A stretch of 20,310 nucleotides of DNA, from assembly GCA_016550425.1 (NCBI GenBank), contig JABXGS010000070.1, positions 1 to 20,310 of the forward strand. The letters run 5' to 3'. The stretch's first letter is position 1. Each line of letters begins with the position of its first letter. Source of the stretch: an archaeon (GTDB lineage: Archaea; Asgardarchaeota; Hermodarchaeia; Hermodarchaeales; Hermodarchaeaceae). The notes beneath the pieces were generated by a model that worked only from the letters and a program-made list of their open reading frames with translations, was not told where the DNA came from and did no database searches. This document shows positions 1 through 7,543 of the stretch, piece by piece. Position numbers and translations under genes: made by a program.

Positions 1-51
1 CTAACCATGTAAAGTAATGAAAAATCGAAGAGAGCCGCCCCTGGGATCGGT

Positions 52-357
52 TTAACCAAAGAGGGCACCAAGCCCTGCAACTTCTTCTGGTTTTTCTTCT
101 TCTTCTTTTTTGGGCTTTTCTTCCTTGGCTTTTGTTTTAGGTGCTTCTTCCGTAGCAGGTGTGGCTGCTGGTGCAGCTGCGACTGGGACCGCTTTGATAG
201 CTTCATCAATGTCGATGTCCTTGAGTGTAGCCACGAGCGCTTTGATGCGACCCTCGTCTGGTGTGACGCCGGCGGCTTCGAGGACTTTGGTGATGCTAGA
301 TGCGGATAGCTTTTTACCCGCCTTGTGAAGTAGCATTGCACTGTAAATATATTCCAT
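52..357 (-). CDS. rpl12: 50S ribosomal protein P1 / L12 (archaeal stalk protein)
   Basis: This is the acidic stalk protein that binds P0 as dimers and recruits elongation factors to the GTPase centre of the large subunit. The 101 residues show the archaeal P1 layout: a helical dimerisation domain (about residues 1-58), an Ala/Pro hinge (about 59-73), a charged Lys/Glu-rich stretch, and the conserved end VAGLGALFG. The start is the ATG at 357, preceded by GGAGG about 9 bases upstream. It is the last gene of the L11-L1-P0-P1 block and is separated from P0 by 108 bases. That gap contains a TATA-like element, so it may be transcribed partly on its own, which would suit its multi-copy stoichiometry (inference). 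The identification is very secure. Confidence 0.97.
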   Translation of the reverse strand: MEYIYSAMLLHKAGKKLSASSITKVLEAAGVTPDEGRIKALVATLKDIDIDEAIKAVPVAAAPAATPATEEAPKTKAKEEKPKKEEEEKPEEVAGLGALFG

Positions 358-434
358 GTTGTTATCGTCCTCCGGTTTTTTGGGGGAGAAGACAGGGGCA
401 TTTCCTGTGGGATGGAACGCTTCAGCTGTGGCGT

Positions 435-449
435 ATTTTAATCTTTTGT
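435..449 (-). promoter_or_regulatory. Possible internal promoter for rpl12
   Basis: On the minus strand this reads CAAAAGATTAAAAT, a BRE-plus-TATA-like element about 78 bases before the rpl12 ATG. It lies in the 108-base gap after the P0 stop. An independent promoter would let the cell make more P1 than P0. There is no expression evidence; the call rests on base composition and position only. Confidence 0.35.
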
Positions 450-465
450 CTTAATTACGTCCACT

Positions 466-1392
466 CTAGTTGGGCATCGCTTTGGGGTTCTTATTTCGAA
501 CGGCTTGGGAGAGCGCGATGGCTTTTTGCTCAGTCTGAGCTAGGATTTGCTCGGTTGTTTCATCTGTAAGAATGCCTGCAAAGAGGGAGAGGCTTCGTGC
601 TTCTGAGAAGGCTTGTTGTAGGAGGAAAGGTGCTGTCTCTGCGTTGATATAATTGATGGTGAGTGCGAGGGCAAAGCCTTCTCGACCGGCTAGGGTGAGT
701 TGATCCAATACATCGCTTCGGCTGATTGCGAAGACATCAGCAGTAAGAATCACTCCATTATCATAAGCCACACTGAGCTTGAGGAAGATCTCATAGGGCT
801 CCATGCCTAACCGAGATAAGACCAATGCTTGGGCACGATTAACGGTTTCTCCAGCTTTCACAATGACATGATCTTGGGTAATCCAGATGGAACCACCCTG
901 AATACGGGTTTTCAAGCCCACTTGACCCAACTCAGAGATAAGTGGACCCGGTGGAAACCCCGTATTACCCGATTCAATAACGATATCTTCAGGTGTAACA
1001 GTCCCAGCTTTGGCAGGAGCTTTTGCTTTATTTTCCTGGAGTAAATCATTGAGTTCAAAGGGACTAATATCGGTGAAGGCAAACGAACAAGAACCTTCTA
1101 CGAATGGGATAAGCTTTTCGAGGTTCTTTTTCTTAACAGCAGCGAGTTCAAGGGCACGTACCATGAGGGTATTTCGAGCCATGTAAATGATAGCCTTGTT
1201 TCGCAGAGCTTTTTTGATAGCCTGAAATTGTTTGGATCCTATTTGTTCTGTGCGAAGTAATGAAATGTAATCATATTTTTCTAGAAGCGATACAAGATGA
1301 CTAACCTCTTCTAATTTGGCTTGAGGAACTGGACGCCCTTTTGAGGTGAGGGGTACCTCAGCTTTTGTGGGAGTCTGTTGACCTGAACTCAT
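466..1392 (-). CDS. rplP0: 50S ribosomal protein P0 / uL10, lacking the acidic C-terminal tail
   Basis: P0 anchors the stalk to 23S rRNA and carries P1 dimers. The 308 residues show the N-terminal RNA-binding domain (about 25-110), the archaeal/eukaryotic insertion domain (about 111-190, including GNTGFPPGP at 142-150), and a helical C-terminal spine (about 230-300) of the kind that binds P1 dimers. Archaeal P0 normally continues into an acidic linker and a copy of the P1 terminal motif (G-L-x-x-L-F-G). Here the protein stops at KNPKAMPN. The next 100 bases hold no acidic tail in any frame, so this is not a simple frameshift. The start is ATG at 1392, with GGTGA just upstream. The gene lies 17 bases after L1. 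Confidence 0.95.
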   Translation of the reverse strand: MSSGQQTPTKAEVPLTSKGRPVPQAKLEEVSHLVSLLEKYDYISLLRTEQIGSKQFQAIKKALRNKAIIYMARNTLMVRALELAAVKKKNLEKLIPFVEGSCSFAFTDISPFELNDLLQENKAKAPAKAGTVTPEDIVIESGNTGFPPGPLISELGQVGLKTRIQGGSIWITQDHVIVKAGETVNRAQALVLSRLGMEPYEIFLKLSVAYDNGVILTADVFAISRSDVLDQLTLAGREGFALALTINYINAETAPFLLQQAFSEARSLSLFAGILTDETTEQILAQTEQKAIALSQAVRNKNPKAMPN

Positions 1393-1409
1393 GGTGATTC
1401 ACCAACTTG

Positions 1410-2060
1410 TTACATTTCGATTTTGATTGCGGGACCCATGGTTGTTTTTGTGAATATTTCGTCGATGTTTTGCATGCCCCGATCAAGATTCCTTTCAAGA
1501 GCACTGACAACAGCTTGAATGTTTTCCGCAACCTGTTTGGAATCCATTTTACGTTTTCCAACCTTTGCTTGAATTACTAAGTTCTTTCGCATCCGTAGTT
1601 TTACTGAAGAAGAAAATTCGGAAAGAAGCGCTTTGATGTCAGCAGTAGGGGGTACGGGACGCGGCATTTTACCGCGAGGACCAAGATATGGTCCCATAAC
1701 GCGACCCACGAGTGGCATCAGGTCAGCTTGCGCAATGAAGAAACTCATCTCCTCTGCTAATGCTTTGGCAGCGTCCTTGTCGGTTTCCAGACGTTCGACA
1801 TCTTCAGGTTCAAGGACTCGGCTGGCTCCAGCTTCACGTGCACGAAACGCAAAGTTTCCAGAAGCAATTATGCCCACCTTCATACTTTCTCCGACAGCGT
1901 GGGGAAGGGTAACATCAACATTAAGCTGTCTTCCGCCTTTCTTAAGATCAATTCCCTTTAGATTAACGATAATTTCTATGGCTTCCTCAAATTTGCGCTT
2001 TTTCGACTTAGTTTGTGCCTCGGTTACCGCAGAGACAATGTTCTCAAGTTTCATGGACAT
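1410..2060 (-). CDS. rpl1: 50S ribosomal protein L1
   Basis: L1 forms the mobile L1 stalk of the large subunit at the E site and in archaea also represses its own operon by binding mRNA. The 216 residues cover the full family length. Diagnostic segments are GPYLGPRGKMPRPVPP (about residues 123-138) in the rRNA-binding region and the C-terminal TTMGPAIKIEM. The start ATG at 2060 is preceded by GGTGAGG at a normal distance; a second in-frame ATG lies six bases further on. It sits between L11 (19-base gap) and P0 (17-base gap), the usual archaeal order. Confidence 0.97.
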   Translation of the reverse strand: MSMKLENIVSAVTEAQTKSKKRKFEEAIEIIVNLKGIDLKKGGRQLNVDVTLPHAVGESMKVGIIASGNFAFRAREAGASRVLEPEDVERLETDKDAAKALAEEMSFFIAQADLMPLVGRVMGPYLGPRGKMPRPVPPTADIKALLSEFSSSVKLRMRKNLVIQAKVGKRKMDSKQVAENIQAVVSALERNLDRGMQNIDEIFTKTTMGPAIKIEM

Positions 2061-2079
2061 CTTTGTTCCTCACCCACGT

Positions 2080-2562
2080 CTAACTCTGTAATTTTTCGGC
2101 ATAGAGACCTTGTTCAACTTCTTGTTGAACCGTTCTGGCATCCTTACCATCAATAGTGACACCCATGCTTACACAGGTTCCGAGCACCGATTTCACCTGG
2201 TTGGTTATCGAACCCCCCAAGAGGTCCTTTTCTTTGGCACGTGCAACTGTGATGACTTGATCAAAGGTGATGTCACCTGTGATTTCGGTTCCTGTTGCAC
2301 CAGTTCCCTTTTCAGCATTGACTTCCTTAAGGATGAGGGCAGAGGTAGGAGGTAGCCCGACTGTAATCTCAAATTCCTTTGTATCATCATCAACAACGAT
2401 GGTTACAGGAACTTTGAGTCCCTTCAAATCTGCTGTCATCTCATTAATTTTCGTTACTATCTGGTAAAGGTTCGCTCCCGTCGGTCCCAAGACTGGGGCA
2501 ATAGGGGGTCCAGCAGAAGCTTTACCGCCTTCAACGAGTGCTTCGCATACGACTTTTGCCAT
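2080..2562 (-). CDS. rpl11: 50S ribosomal protein L11
   Basis: L11 binds the GTPase-associated region of 23S rRNA next to the P0/P1 stalk. The 160 residues show the N-terminal domain with PPIAPVLGPTGANLYQIV (about 19-36) and the C-terminal rRNA-binding domain with AREKD-like and G-T-C-x-S-M-G-V-x-I-D-G-K-D motifs near the end. It is the first gene of a four-gene stalk operon. The ATG at 2562 is preceded by GAGGAGA, which lies inside a perfect inverted repeat (2572-2584). A TATA-like element lies about 50 bases upstream. Confidence 0.97.
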   Translation of the reverse strand: MAKVVCEALVEGGKASAGPPIAPVLGPTGANLYQIVTKINEMTADLKGLKVPVTIVVDDDTKEFEITVGLPPTSALILKEVNAEKGTGATGTEITGDITFDQVITVARAKEKDLLGGSITNQVKSVLGTCVSMGVTIDGKDARTVQQEVEQGLYAEKLQS

Positions 2563-2571
2563 CGTTGGTGT

Positions 2572-2584
2572 CTCCTCTTAGGAG
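2572..2584 (-). promoter_or_regulatory. Inverted repeat burying the L11 ribosome binding site
   Basis: On the minus strand the sequence CTCCT-AAG-AGGAG forms a five-base-pair stem with a three-base loop. The 3' arm is the Shine-Dalgarno sequence of L11, whose ATG begins nine bases further on. In RNA this would hide the binding site of the first gene of the stalk operon, a plausible point for translational control. The repeat is seen directly; the regulatory role is inferred. Confidence 0.5.
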
Positions 2585-2604
2585 TTCAGCTTGAAGAGCT
2601 ATAG

Positions 2605-2620
2605 GCAATTTAAAAATGTA
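2605..2620 (-). promoter_or_regulatory. Putative promoter of the L11-L1-P0-P1 operon
   Basis: The minus strand reads TACATTTTTAAATTGCC, an A/T-rich TATA-like element about 50 bases before the L11 ATG. The 241-base stretch 2563-2803 has no gene; it holds this promoter, the L11 leader and, on the plus strand, the promoter of the small membrane protein gene. Confidence 0.45.
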
Positions 2621-2803
2621 TTGCTGCTACGCAGGCGGAAAAATCTTAGTTTAGAGTCTGTGGTTGTGTTCTATATTGCTGTATGATGTCACCAAAAAAG
2701 GGTTTAAGTGAAATTATGTTTATGCGATTAGTTTCATGTTCAGGTTTGTAATTTTGCATAATAATTATTTATTGTAAGAATTAGTTCAAGGCAGTGAAAC
2801 GAT

Positions 2804-3001
2804 TTGAGCCTATCAGGTATTTTGAGTTTTGCCATTGGTGGTGCACTACTGGTCATAGCCATTGGATTTGTTATCGGTGATGCAGTACACGCCACTATTG
2901 GAGCTGGATTTGCTTATGGTGCGCTTTTAGGCTTCTTGGCGTTTTTCCTTATGGGTTTTGGAGGAACTCTCATCCTTCGATCACTAAAATCAGCTGAATA
3001 A
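2804..3001 (+). CDS. Small two-helix membrane protein, function unknown
   Basis: This 65-residue protein has two hydrophobic segments (about residues 5-27 and 35-58) rich in Gly and Ala, a short loop between them, and a polar C-terminus (RSLKSAE). The start is TTG at 2804; an in-frame stop nine bases upstream leaves no other start. An A/T-rich TATA-like stretch (about 2760-2778) lies 25-45 bases upstream. It runs against its neighbours and separates spt5 from the L11 operon, which are often adjacent in archaea. I do not recognise a family. It could be a small membrane-anchored partner of the Sec system, but nothing in the sequence proves that. Confidence 0.6.
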   Translation: MSLSGILSFAIGGALLVIAIGFVIGDAVHATIGAGFAYGALLGFLAFFLMGFGGTLILRSLKSAE

Positions 3002-3078
3002 GGGTCAGACAAGCAACTAGAGTCGCCTTAACCAAACCAAATGTTCTGCCACGACGTAGATGCTTTGGCAAGACGTCA

Positions 3079-3579
3079 CTAGAGTTCGAGAAGTTCTTCT
3101 TCCTCTTCCTCAGTGTCTTCACGTTCACTACGTTCAACAATACGAATGAAGTCCGCATGGACCTTTACGGGAATTGGCGAGGGGGCTTCGAAAAGTTCGA
3201 GGGTGATTTCGTCCTTCGAGGTATCAATCCGCATGACTCGAGCACGTTCGCCTTTAAAGGGACCTCCAGTGATTTCCACAATGTCTCCAATTTCTAAATC
3301 TTCGGTGGGTGGTGTGGGTATTAAGATGTGTTCGATTTCATCAATGAGAATTTTGCCTGGGATAATGCCTTTGATATGAGGAATGCCTGCAATAGCAAGT
3401 TCGACTTCTCGTGGACTTCGAGCTTCAATGAAGATATAGCCTTTCAAGGGTTCGGGGACAAGGATGGCTTTTAGGTCGACTTCTCGTGTTGAGACTCGAC
3501 CAGAAATTACATGGGCAATTCCTTTTTCTTGCCCAATTGTGGTTCGTACGATGTAGATGTTAGTGTTTTCAGCGGCCAT
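3079..3579 (-). CDS. spt5: Transcription elongation factor Spt5 (NusG family)
   Basis: Spt5 closes the RNA polymerase clamp and couples transcription to translation. The protein begins with an NGN domain (about residues 1-85, with PEPLKGYIFIEA) followed by one KOW domain (GDIVEITGGPFKGERARV). It ends in an acidic tail rich in Glu that follows the KOW domain. I chose the ATG at 3579 because GGAG lies about eight bases upstream; the ATG at 3594 would add five residues and has no such site. SecE lies 32 bases upstream, the conserved archaeal secE-spt5 pair. Identification is secure; the exact start is less so. Confidence 0.95.
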   Translation of the reverse strand: MAAENTNIYIVRTTIGQEKGIAHVISGRVSTREVDLKAILVPEPLKGYIFIEARSPREVELAIAGIPHIKGIIPGKILIDEIEHILIPTPPTEDLEIGDIVEITGGPFKGERARVMRIDTSKDEITLELFEAPSPIPVKVHADFIRIVERSEREDTEEEEEELLEL

Positions 3580-3626
3580 CCTGTTCGTCTCCATGTCATA
3601 GAATTAGAAGCGTCATTTTTTGGGAT

Positions 3627-3812
3627 TTATGAGATGAAGAAGCTGCTTACGACTATCATGATCAGACGAATCATGAAACCAACAGCACCGACGACAAAAA
3701 GGCCGAGCATGCTGATTTTAAATTGTAGCCAGATTTCGTTGCGATCTGGTCGCTTCGCTAACTTGACGATTCGTTTGGTGTTTTCCCAAAATTGTCCTAA
3801 TCGACTTGACAT
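3627..3812 (-). CDS. secE: Preprotein translocase subunit SecE / Sec61 gamma
   Basis: This 61-residue protein matches SecE/Sec61-gamma in size and plan: an amphipathic N-terminal helix with WENTKRIVKLAKRPDRNEIW, then a single membrane helix (about residues 34-58, LGLFVVGAVGFMIRLIMIVV). It clamps the SecY channel in the membrane. The ATG at 3812 is preceded by GGTG six bases upstream; a GTG at 3821 would add three residues. An ACTTATTAG TATA-like element about 50 bases upstream (near 3865) may start a secE-spt5 transcript. Confidence 0.9.
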   Translation of the reverse strand: MSSRLGQFWENTKRIVKLAKRPDRNEIWLQFKISMLGLFVVGAVGFMIRLIMIVVSSFFIS

Positions 3813-3902
3813 TTTATACACCTATGGTCAACTAGAGGTCTTGGGCAGTCTCACCGTGCTTGTCCTAATAAGTCTTTTCGCGTTAGCATAATGAAACTTT
3901 GG

Positions 3903-4745
3903 TTAATGGTCTTGTTGGTGTAGTAGGTTGTGAACACGGTGAACCTCTAACCCTAAGTGTTCTCCGATAAGCGTCACCTGTTCCCGGTGTTTACTTTTCA
4001 TACCCTTCCAATCTAAAGCAGCTATGGTTGGAGGAGGGGAACCTCGCTGTATTGCCTGTTGGACCATTGATTCGCTAAGTTGGTCTAGATGATATTTTGG
4101 TAACACATGTCCAACCGCGTATTGCGTTTCTGCACATAAACGGGTGAAACTCGGACAATAATGTGGACCTCCAAATCCAAGAACTGTAGGATAGCTTTCA
4201 TCGAACCGTTGGGAGACTGTCATAATTGTTCGAGCAATTATTTCTGCTGCAGTAGGATTTTGCCATTCCTGTTCAGTACTGCCGATTTCAATATACAGGA
4301 CCGGAATGTTGGCAATGAAAGGACCATGATGAGTAGCTTCTAGTCCACAAGCCCAATCTGTTAATTTTAGACGTCGACGTTCTTCAAGCATTGTCTGTAA
4401 GGCAATTTTCAGGGCTGATGATGGGGCTATACAAAGTGTAGAAGCTTTTCCTCCTAAATCGGCATCTTTCCAATTTCCAGGAACATGGGTAAGAAGAGCA
4501 GGTTTGAAAGCAGCAGATTTGTGACGAGATGCAAAGATGAATAGATCGGCTGTAAAGTGTTGATCTAGATTATCGGCGTAAATACTGTCTTGTTCAATTG
4601 TTACTATAGAGAGTTGATCAAGCGTGTAGATGGGGTAAGTGTCAAAGTGTTGATCAGTTTCTGTGAATGGATAGAGTTTAAGCAGTTGCTCCTTAATCGC
4701 GTGGGCTGCTAGATCTTTGCGGGAACAGAAACAGACAGTTGTCAC
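3903..4745 (-). CDS. dtdA: D-aminoacyl-tRNA deacylase (archaeal/plant type, DtdA/GEK1)
   Basis: This enzyme hydrolyses D-amino acids mis-attached to tRNA, a translation quality-control step in the cytoplasm. The 280 residues match the archaeal DtdA family: FASRHKS near residue 72, HVPGNW (about 87-92), the metal/active-site segment GLEATHHGP (about 133-141), an E-x-G-S-T-E-x-E-W stretch, and FGGPHYCPSFTRL. The start is GTG at 4745 with GGAAG about nine bases upstream. It lies 22 bases after the ornithine carbamoyltransferase gene on the same strand, so the two are probably co-transcribed. Confidence 0.93.
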   Translation of the reverse strand: MTTVCFCSRKDLAAHAIKEQLLKLYPFTETDQHFDTYPIYTLDQLSIVTIEQDSIYADNLDQHFTADLFIFASRHKSAAFKPALLTHVPGNWKDADLGGKASTLCIAPSSALKIALQTMLEERRRLKLTDWACGLEATHHGPFIANIPVLYIEIGSTEQEWQNPTAAEIIARTIMTVSQRFDESYPTVLGFGGPHYCPSFTRLCAETQYAVGHVLPKYHLDQLSESMVQQAIQRGSPPPTIAALDWKGMKSKHREQVTLIGEHLGLEVHRVHNLLHQQDH

Positions 4746-4767
4746 TTTGATTCTTCCATTTTACAAC

Positions 4768-5697
4768 CTAAAGGAGTAAGGCTAGTACAGCTTTTTCTGT
4801 GTGAAGCCGATTCTCTGCTTGATCCCAAACGACACTGTGAGATCCCTCAATAACATTATCAGTGATTTCTTCATCACGATGTGCCGGTAGGCAATGCATG
4901 ACTATACTATGGGGAGCCGCTAATTTCACAAGGGATTCATTGACCTGAAAGTTAGGAAGGAAGGCAGCAAGGCGTTTGCTCCGTTCCTTATCTTGTCCCA
5001 TGGACACGAAGACATCAGTATAGATGACGTCGGCATCTTGAACTGCTGCTTTGGCATCATTGGTAACTTCAACTTTACTCATGTTTTCTTCAGCACGTGC
5101 TCGAGAGATTTTTGTAACCTTCGGATTGGGTTCATAACCGGTAGGTGTGGCAACAGTGACTTCCAATCCCATTGTGGCACCACTCAGCATCAAAGAATGG
5201 CAGACATTATTGCCGTCTCCGACATATACTAGCTTTAAACCTTCCAATTCATGCAATTTCTCCCTTATAGTGAGAAGATCGGCTAGAGCTTGGCAGGGAT
5301 GGTACATCGGTGTTAGCGCATTAATTACAGGAACGGAGCTGTATTCAGCGAGTTCAACAACGTGTTCATGGTTGGTGGCTCGAATTACTATGCCGTGGAG
5401 ATATCGGCTAAGTACACGAGCTGTATCAGCAATTGGTTCGCCACGGCTCAATTGTAGTTCCTGCGAACTGAGAAACAATGAATCGCCGGAGAGTTCATTG
5501 ATTGCCACTTCAAAACTCACGCGTGTTCGTGTTGATGGGCGTTCAAATATCATACCTACAGATTTTCCAAGAAGGCTTGTTCCTAATTCACTGCGATACC
5601 GTAGGCGTTTCAACTCTGCGGCGGTATCAAGGAGTAGTTGAATCTCTTCACGCGTGTAATCTTTCAAACTTAACAAATGTCGTCCTTTCAATTCCAT
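4768..5697 (-). CDS. argF: Ornithine carbamoyltransferase
   Basis: It joins ornithine and carbamoyl phosphate to make citrulline in arginine synthesis. Diagnostic motifs are FERPSTRTRVSFE (carbamoyl-phosphate site, about residues 51-63 from the chosen start), HPCQALADLLT (HPxQ, about 133), D-G-N-N-V in the domain hinge, and MHCLPAHR (ornithine site). The ATG at 5697 gives 309 residues, normal for the family; a TTG at 5736 would add 13 residues unlike any homologue. No clear Shine-Dalgarno is seen. It is the only amino-acid biosynthesis gene in a run of translation and secretion genes and has its own candidate promoter and repeat pair upstream. A putrescine carbamoyltransferase is less likely but not excluded. 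Confidence 0.94.
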   Translation of the reverse strand: MELKGRHLLSLKDYTREEIQLLLDTAAELKRLRYRSELGTSLLGKSVGMIFERPSTRTRVSFEVAINELSGDSLFLSSQELQLSRGEPIADTARVLSRYLHGIVIRATNHEHVVELAEYSSVPVINALTPMYHPCQALADLLTIREKLHELEGLKLVYVGDGNNVCHSLMLSGATMGLEVTVATPTGYEPNPKVTKISRARAEENMSKVEVTNDAKAAVQDADVIYTDVFVSMGQDKERSKRLAAFLPNFQVNESLVKLAAPHSIVMHCLPAHRDEEITDNVIEGSHSVVWDQAENRLHTEKAVLALLL

Positions 5698-5712
5698 CGT
5701 TATCACACACAG

Positions 5713-5755
5713 TGAAACCAACGATGAAACCTGCAATCATTGATGCCTTTTAGCC
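5713..5755 (-). promoter_or_regulatory. Candidate argF promoter with a direct repeat
   Basis: On the minus strand a CTAAAAGG TATA-like element lies near 5746-5755, about 50 bases before the argF ATG. Downstream of it, where transcription should begin, GGTTTCA occurs twice, 12 bases apart (5725-5731 and 5713-5719). A near one-turn spacing is what a dimeric regulator would use. Seen: the repeat and element. Inferred: a regulatory role. Confidence 0.35.
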
Positions 5756-5784
5756 TTTGTGTCGCCCAAACTTAGTTTGAAAAA

Positions 5785-6696
5785 TTACTTGATAGGTGCG
5801 ATTTTTTCCGTGAACCATTCGGGATTGAAAGTTTCGAGATCAGAATATTTCTGACCCACACCGACAAAGATTATTGGTTTACCTGTGGCAATCGCTATTG
5901 AGAGCGCTGCACCACCTTTCGCATCAGCATCAACTTTTGTTAACACCGCAGCGTCAATTCCAATTTTTTCATTAAAGGTCTTGGCCTGTTCAATAGCATC
6001 ATTACCTGCAAGGGCATCACCTACAAAAACTACTAAATCAGGCTCTGCAACACGGTGAATTTTTTGAAGTTCAGCCATGAGATTCTTATCTGTTTGCATC
6101 CGCCCTGCGGTATCAATCAATACAACATTAACTCCACGGGCCCTAGCATGATTAATTGCATCAAAGGCTACAGAGGCCGGATCGGAACCATAAGGTCTGC
6201 TGAGGACGCGGACTTTGAGTCGATCTGCATGTGTTTGGATTTGTTCGGCACTTCCGGCCCGAAAGGTATCGGCGCATGCGAGGACGACAGTGTATCCCCT
6301 TTTTTGAAGCATATGCGTTATTTTGGCGATCGTTGTTGTTTTCCCAGTGCCATTTACTCCCAAAAACATGATAGTGAGAGGTTCATTTGCCTTTTTTCGC
6401 TGTTCAAGTAGTTTAAAAAGATCAACAGGAGAGTCAGGTGTTAACGCATCTAAAATGGCATCATAGAGCGCTTCACGGATTGTGTCCTTTTTACTTTGTA
6501 ACCGTCCAATTTGAACTCCTTCAAGAGTTTCTTTTACACGATCGTTGATTCGTTCAGCGGCCTCATAAGCTACATCGTTGGCGAGTAGAGCCATTTGGAG
6601 ATCTGAGAGCGCTTCATCAAGGTTCTTTTCGCTAATCTCTTTAAGGGTAATCTTTTGGATGAATCCATCCACTGCTTTACGAAGTTTTTCAAACAC
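5785..6696 (-). CDS. ftsY: Signal recognition particle receptor FtsY
   Basis: FtsY is the membrane-associated GTPase that docks SRP-ribosome complexes at the translocon. The 303 residues give a short acidic-free N domain (1-100) and a complete G domain: GVNGTGKTTT (113-122), DTFRAGSAEQ (143-152), DTAGRM (195-200), TKVDADAKGG (253-262) and GVGQKYSDLETFNPEWF (279-295). It lacks the long acidic A region of many bacterial FtsY proteins, as is common in archaea. The P-loop has Thr where Ser is common. It follows prefoldin alpha by 25 bases, the usual archaeal pairing. Confidence 0.97.
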   Translation of the reverse strand: MFEKLRKAVDGFIQKITLKEISEKNLDEALSDLQMALLANDVAYEAAERINDRVKETLEGVQIGRLQSKKDTIREALYDAILDALTPDSPVDLFKLLEQRKKANEPLTIMFLGVNGTGKTTTIAKITHMLQKRGYTVVLACADTFRAGSAEQIQTHADRLKVRVLSRPYGSDPASVAFDAINHARARGVNVVLIDTAGRMQTDKNLMAELQKIHRVAEPDLVVFVGDALAGNDAIEQAKTFNEKIGIDAAVLTKVDADAKGGAALSIAIATGKPIIFVGVGQKYSDLETFNPEWFTEKIAPIK

Positions 6697-6721
6697 CTCA
6701 ATAGCCCCAAAAATAGTTTCC

Positions 6722-7174
6722 CTATTGTTGTTTTGATGGTTGTTGCTGGGCGGATTGAATTAATTGATTGAGTTGAGATTGACTGGCTTCTAACTGATTT
6801 TGAGTATTGCGTAGCTGTTCTTGTTGACGTTTAGCAAGATCCGTTAGTTGTTTTTGTTGTTCTTCGAATCGCGTAAGGGCTTCGTCCACAGTTCTCTCAG
6901 CTGCAAACCCAGCACCCATGGAGGTGACCACCCGTTTATTATCAGTAAGCTGGACATAGAGGTGAATTCCCGAGCCTATATTGACCATGATTTCATCTCC
7001 AGGTTTGTGGTTTTTCAATTCGCGAACAGCCGCCGCAGTTTCAACCAGCCGTTGTAACTGGAGATCAATCATTTGAAGGTTATTTTGTCCCCGAACCATT
7101 TCTTCTTCGAGGGCTTGAATTGTGGCTATTAAACGTTGAGCTAATTGCTCTGACTCAGCAGGTGGTTGTGCCAT
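6722..7174 (-). CDS. pfdA: Prefoldin alpha subunit
   Basis: Prefoldin is a jellyfish-shaped hexameric chaperone that hands unfolded proteins to the thermosome. The 150 residues show two long coiled-coil helices at either end (about 8-50 and 95-145) joined by a beta-hairpin core with the conserved VNIGSGIHLYVQL and VVTSMGAGFAAERT segments. The ATG at 7174 has GGGGATT upstream and gives a normal length; a further upstream start would run into the LX gene. The C-terminus is Gln/Ser-rich. Confidence 0.94.
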   Translation of the reverse strand: MAQPPAESEQLAQRLIATIQALEEEMVRGQNNLQMIDLQLQRLVETAAAVRELKNHKPGDEIMVNIGSGIHLYVQLTDNKRVVTSMGAGFAAERTVDEALTRFEEQQKQLTDLAKRQQEQLRNTQNQLEASQSQLNQLIQSAQQQPSKQQ

Positions 7175-7220
7175 GATAATAAATCCCCTAATATGTTGTG
7201 AAGACAGTTGCAACATTCTA

Positions 7221-7454
7221 CTACTCGATACCACTAAGCTTTCGGATAATTGGCTTTTCCGCTTCTTCGGGAGGAATAATATCAATTGTTTCGATGGTAA
7301 TTGCTGGTCGTGTCACTCGGTGAAAAGAGCCTAAAAGGCTATAGAGCTGTTCACGAGCGTCGTTTTCATTGAGTGCTCGGATTTCTTGTGAAAACCGGAA
7401 TTTGCGTTTAAGGCGCTGGTAAGTTCCTTGTATGCGGTATATATGAACAGTCAA
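7221..7454 (-). CDS. rplX: 50S ribosomal protein LX / eL20 (L18a)
   Basis: LX is a small archaeal large-subunit protein related to eukaryotic eL20/L18a. The 77 residues align with the family from the start: MTVHIYRIQGTY, followed by the basic RLKRKFRFSQEIRA and the DAREQLYSLLGS motif. The start is TTG at 7454 with GAGG about nine bases upstream. It lies between aIF6 and prefoldin alpha, the classic archaeal order eL39-eL31-aIF6-LX-pfdA-ftsY. Confidence 0.93.
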   Translation of the reverse strand: MTVHIYRIQGTYQRLKRKFRFSQEIRALNENDAREQLYSLLGSFHRVTRPAITIETIDIIPPEEAEKPIIRKLSGIE

Positions 7455-7543
7455 ATGAATCAGCCTCTTTGTAGTATGCAGCCAACCATCGAATGGTTGG
7501 CTCTATTTTAATCCTTTCACCGAACAATTGCAATGAAGCTGTT

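Noticed and set aside
1393..1403. Palindrome GGTGATTCACC at the P0 start
   Set aside because: As RNA it leaves a one-base loop, so it cannot form a full hairpin; likely chance overlap with the RBS.
1633..2091. Long plus-strand ORF opposite L1
   Set aside because: It is the antisense shadow of a secure ribosomal protein gene; its composition and lack of family features fit no real protein.
5147..5641. 164-residue plus-strand ORF opposite argF
   Set aside because: Shadow of ornithine carbamoyltransferase; no ribosome binding site or recognisable domain.
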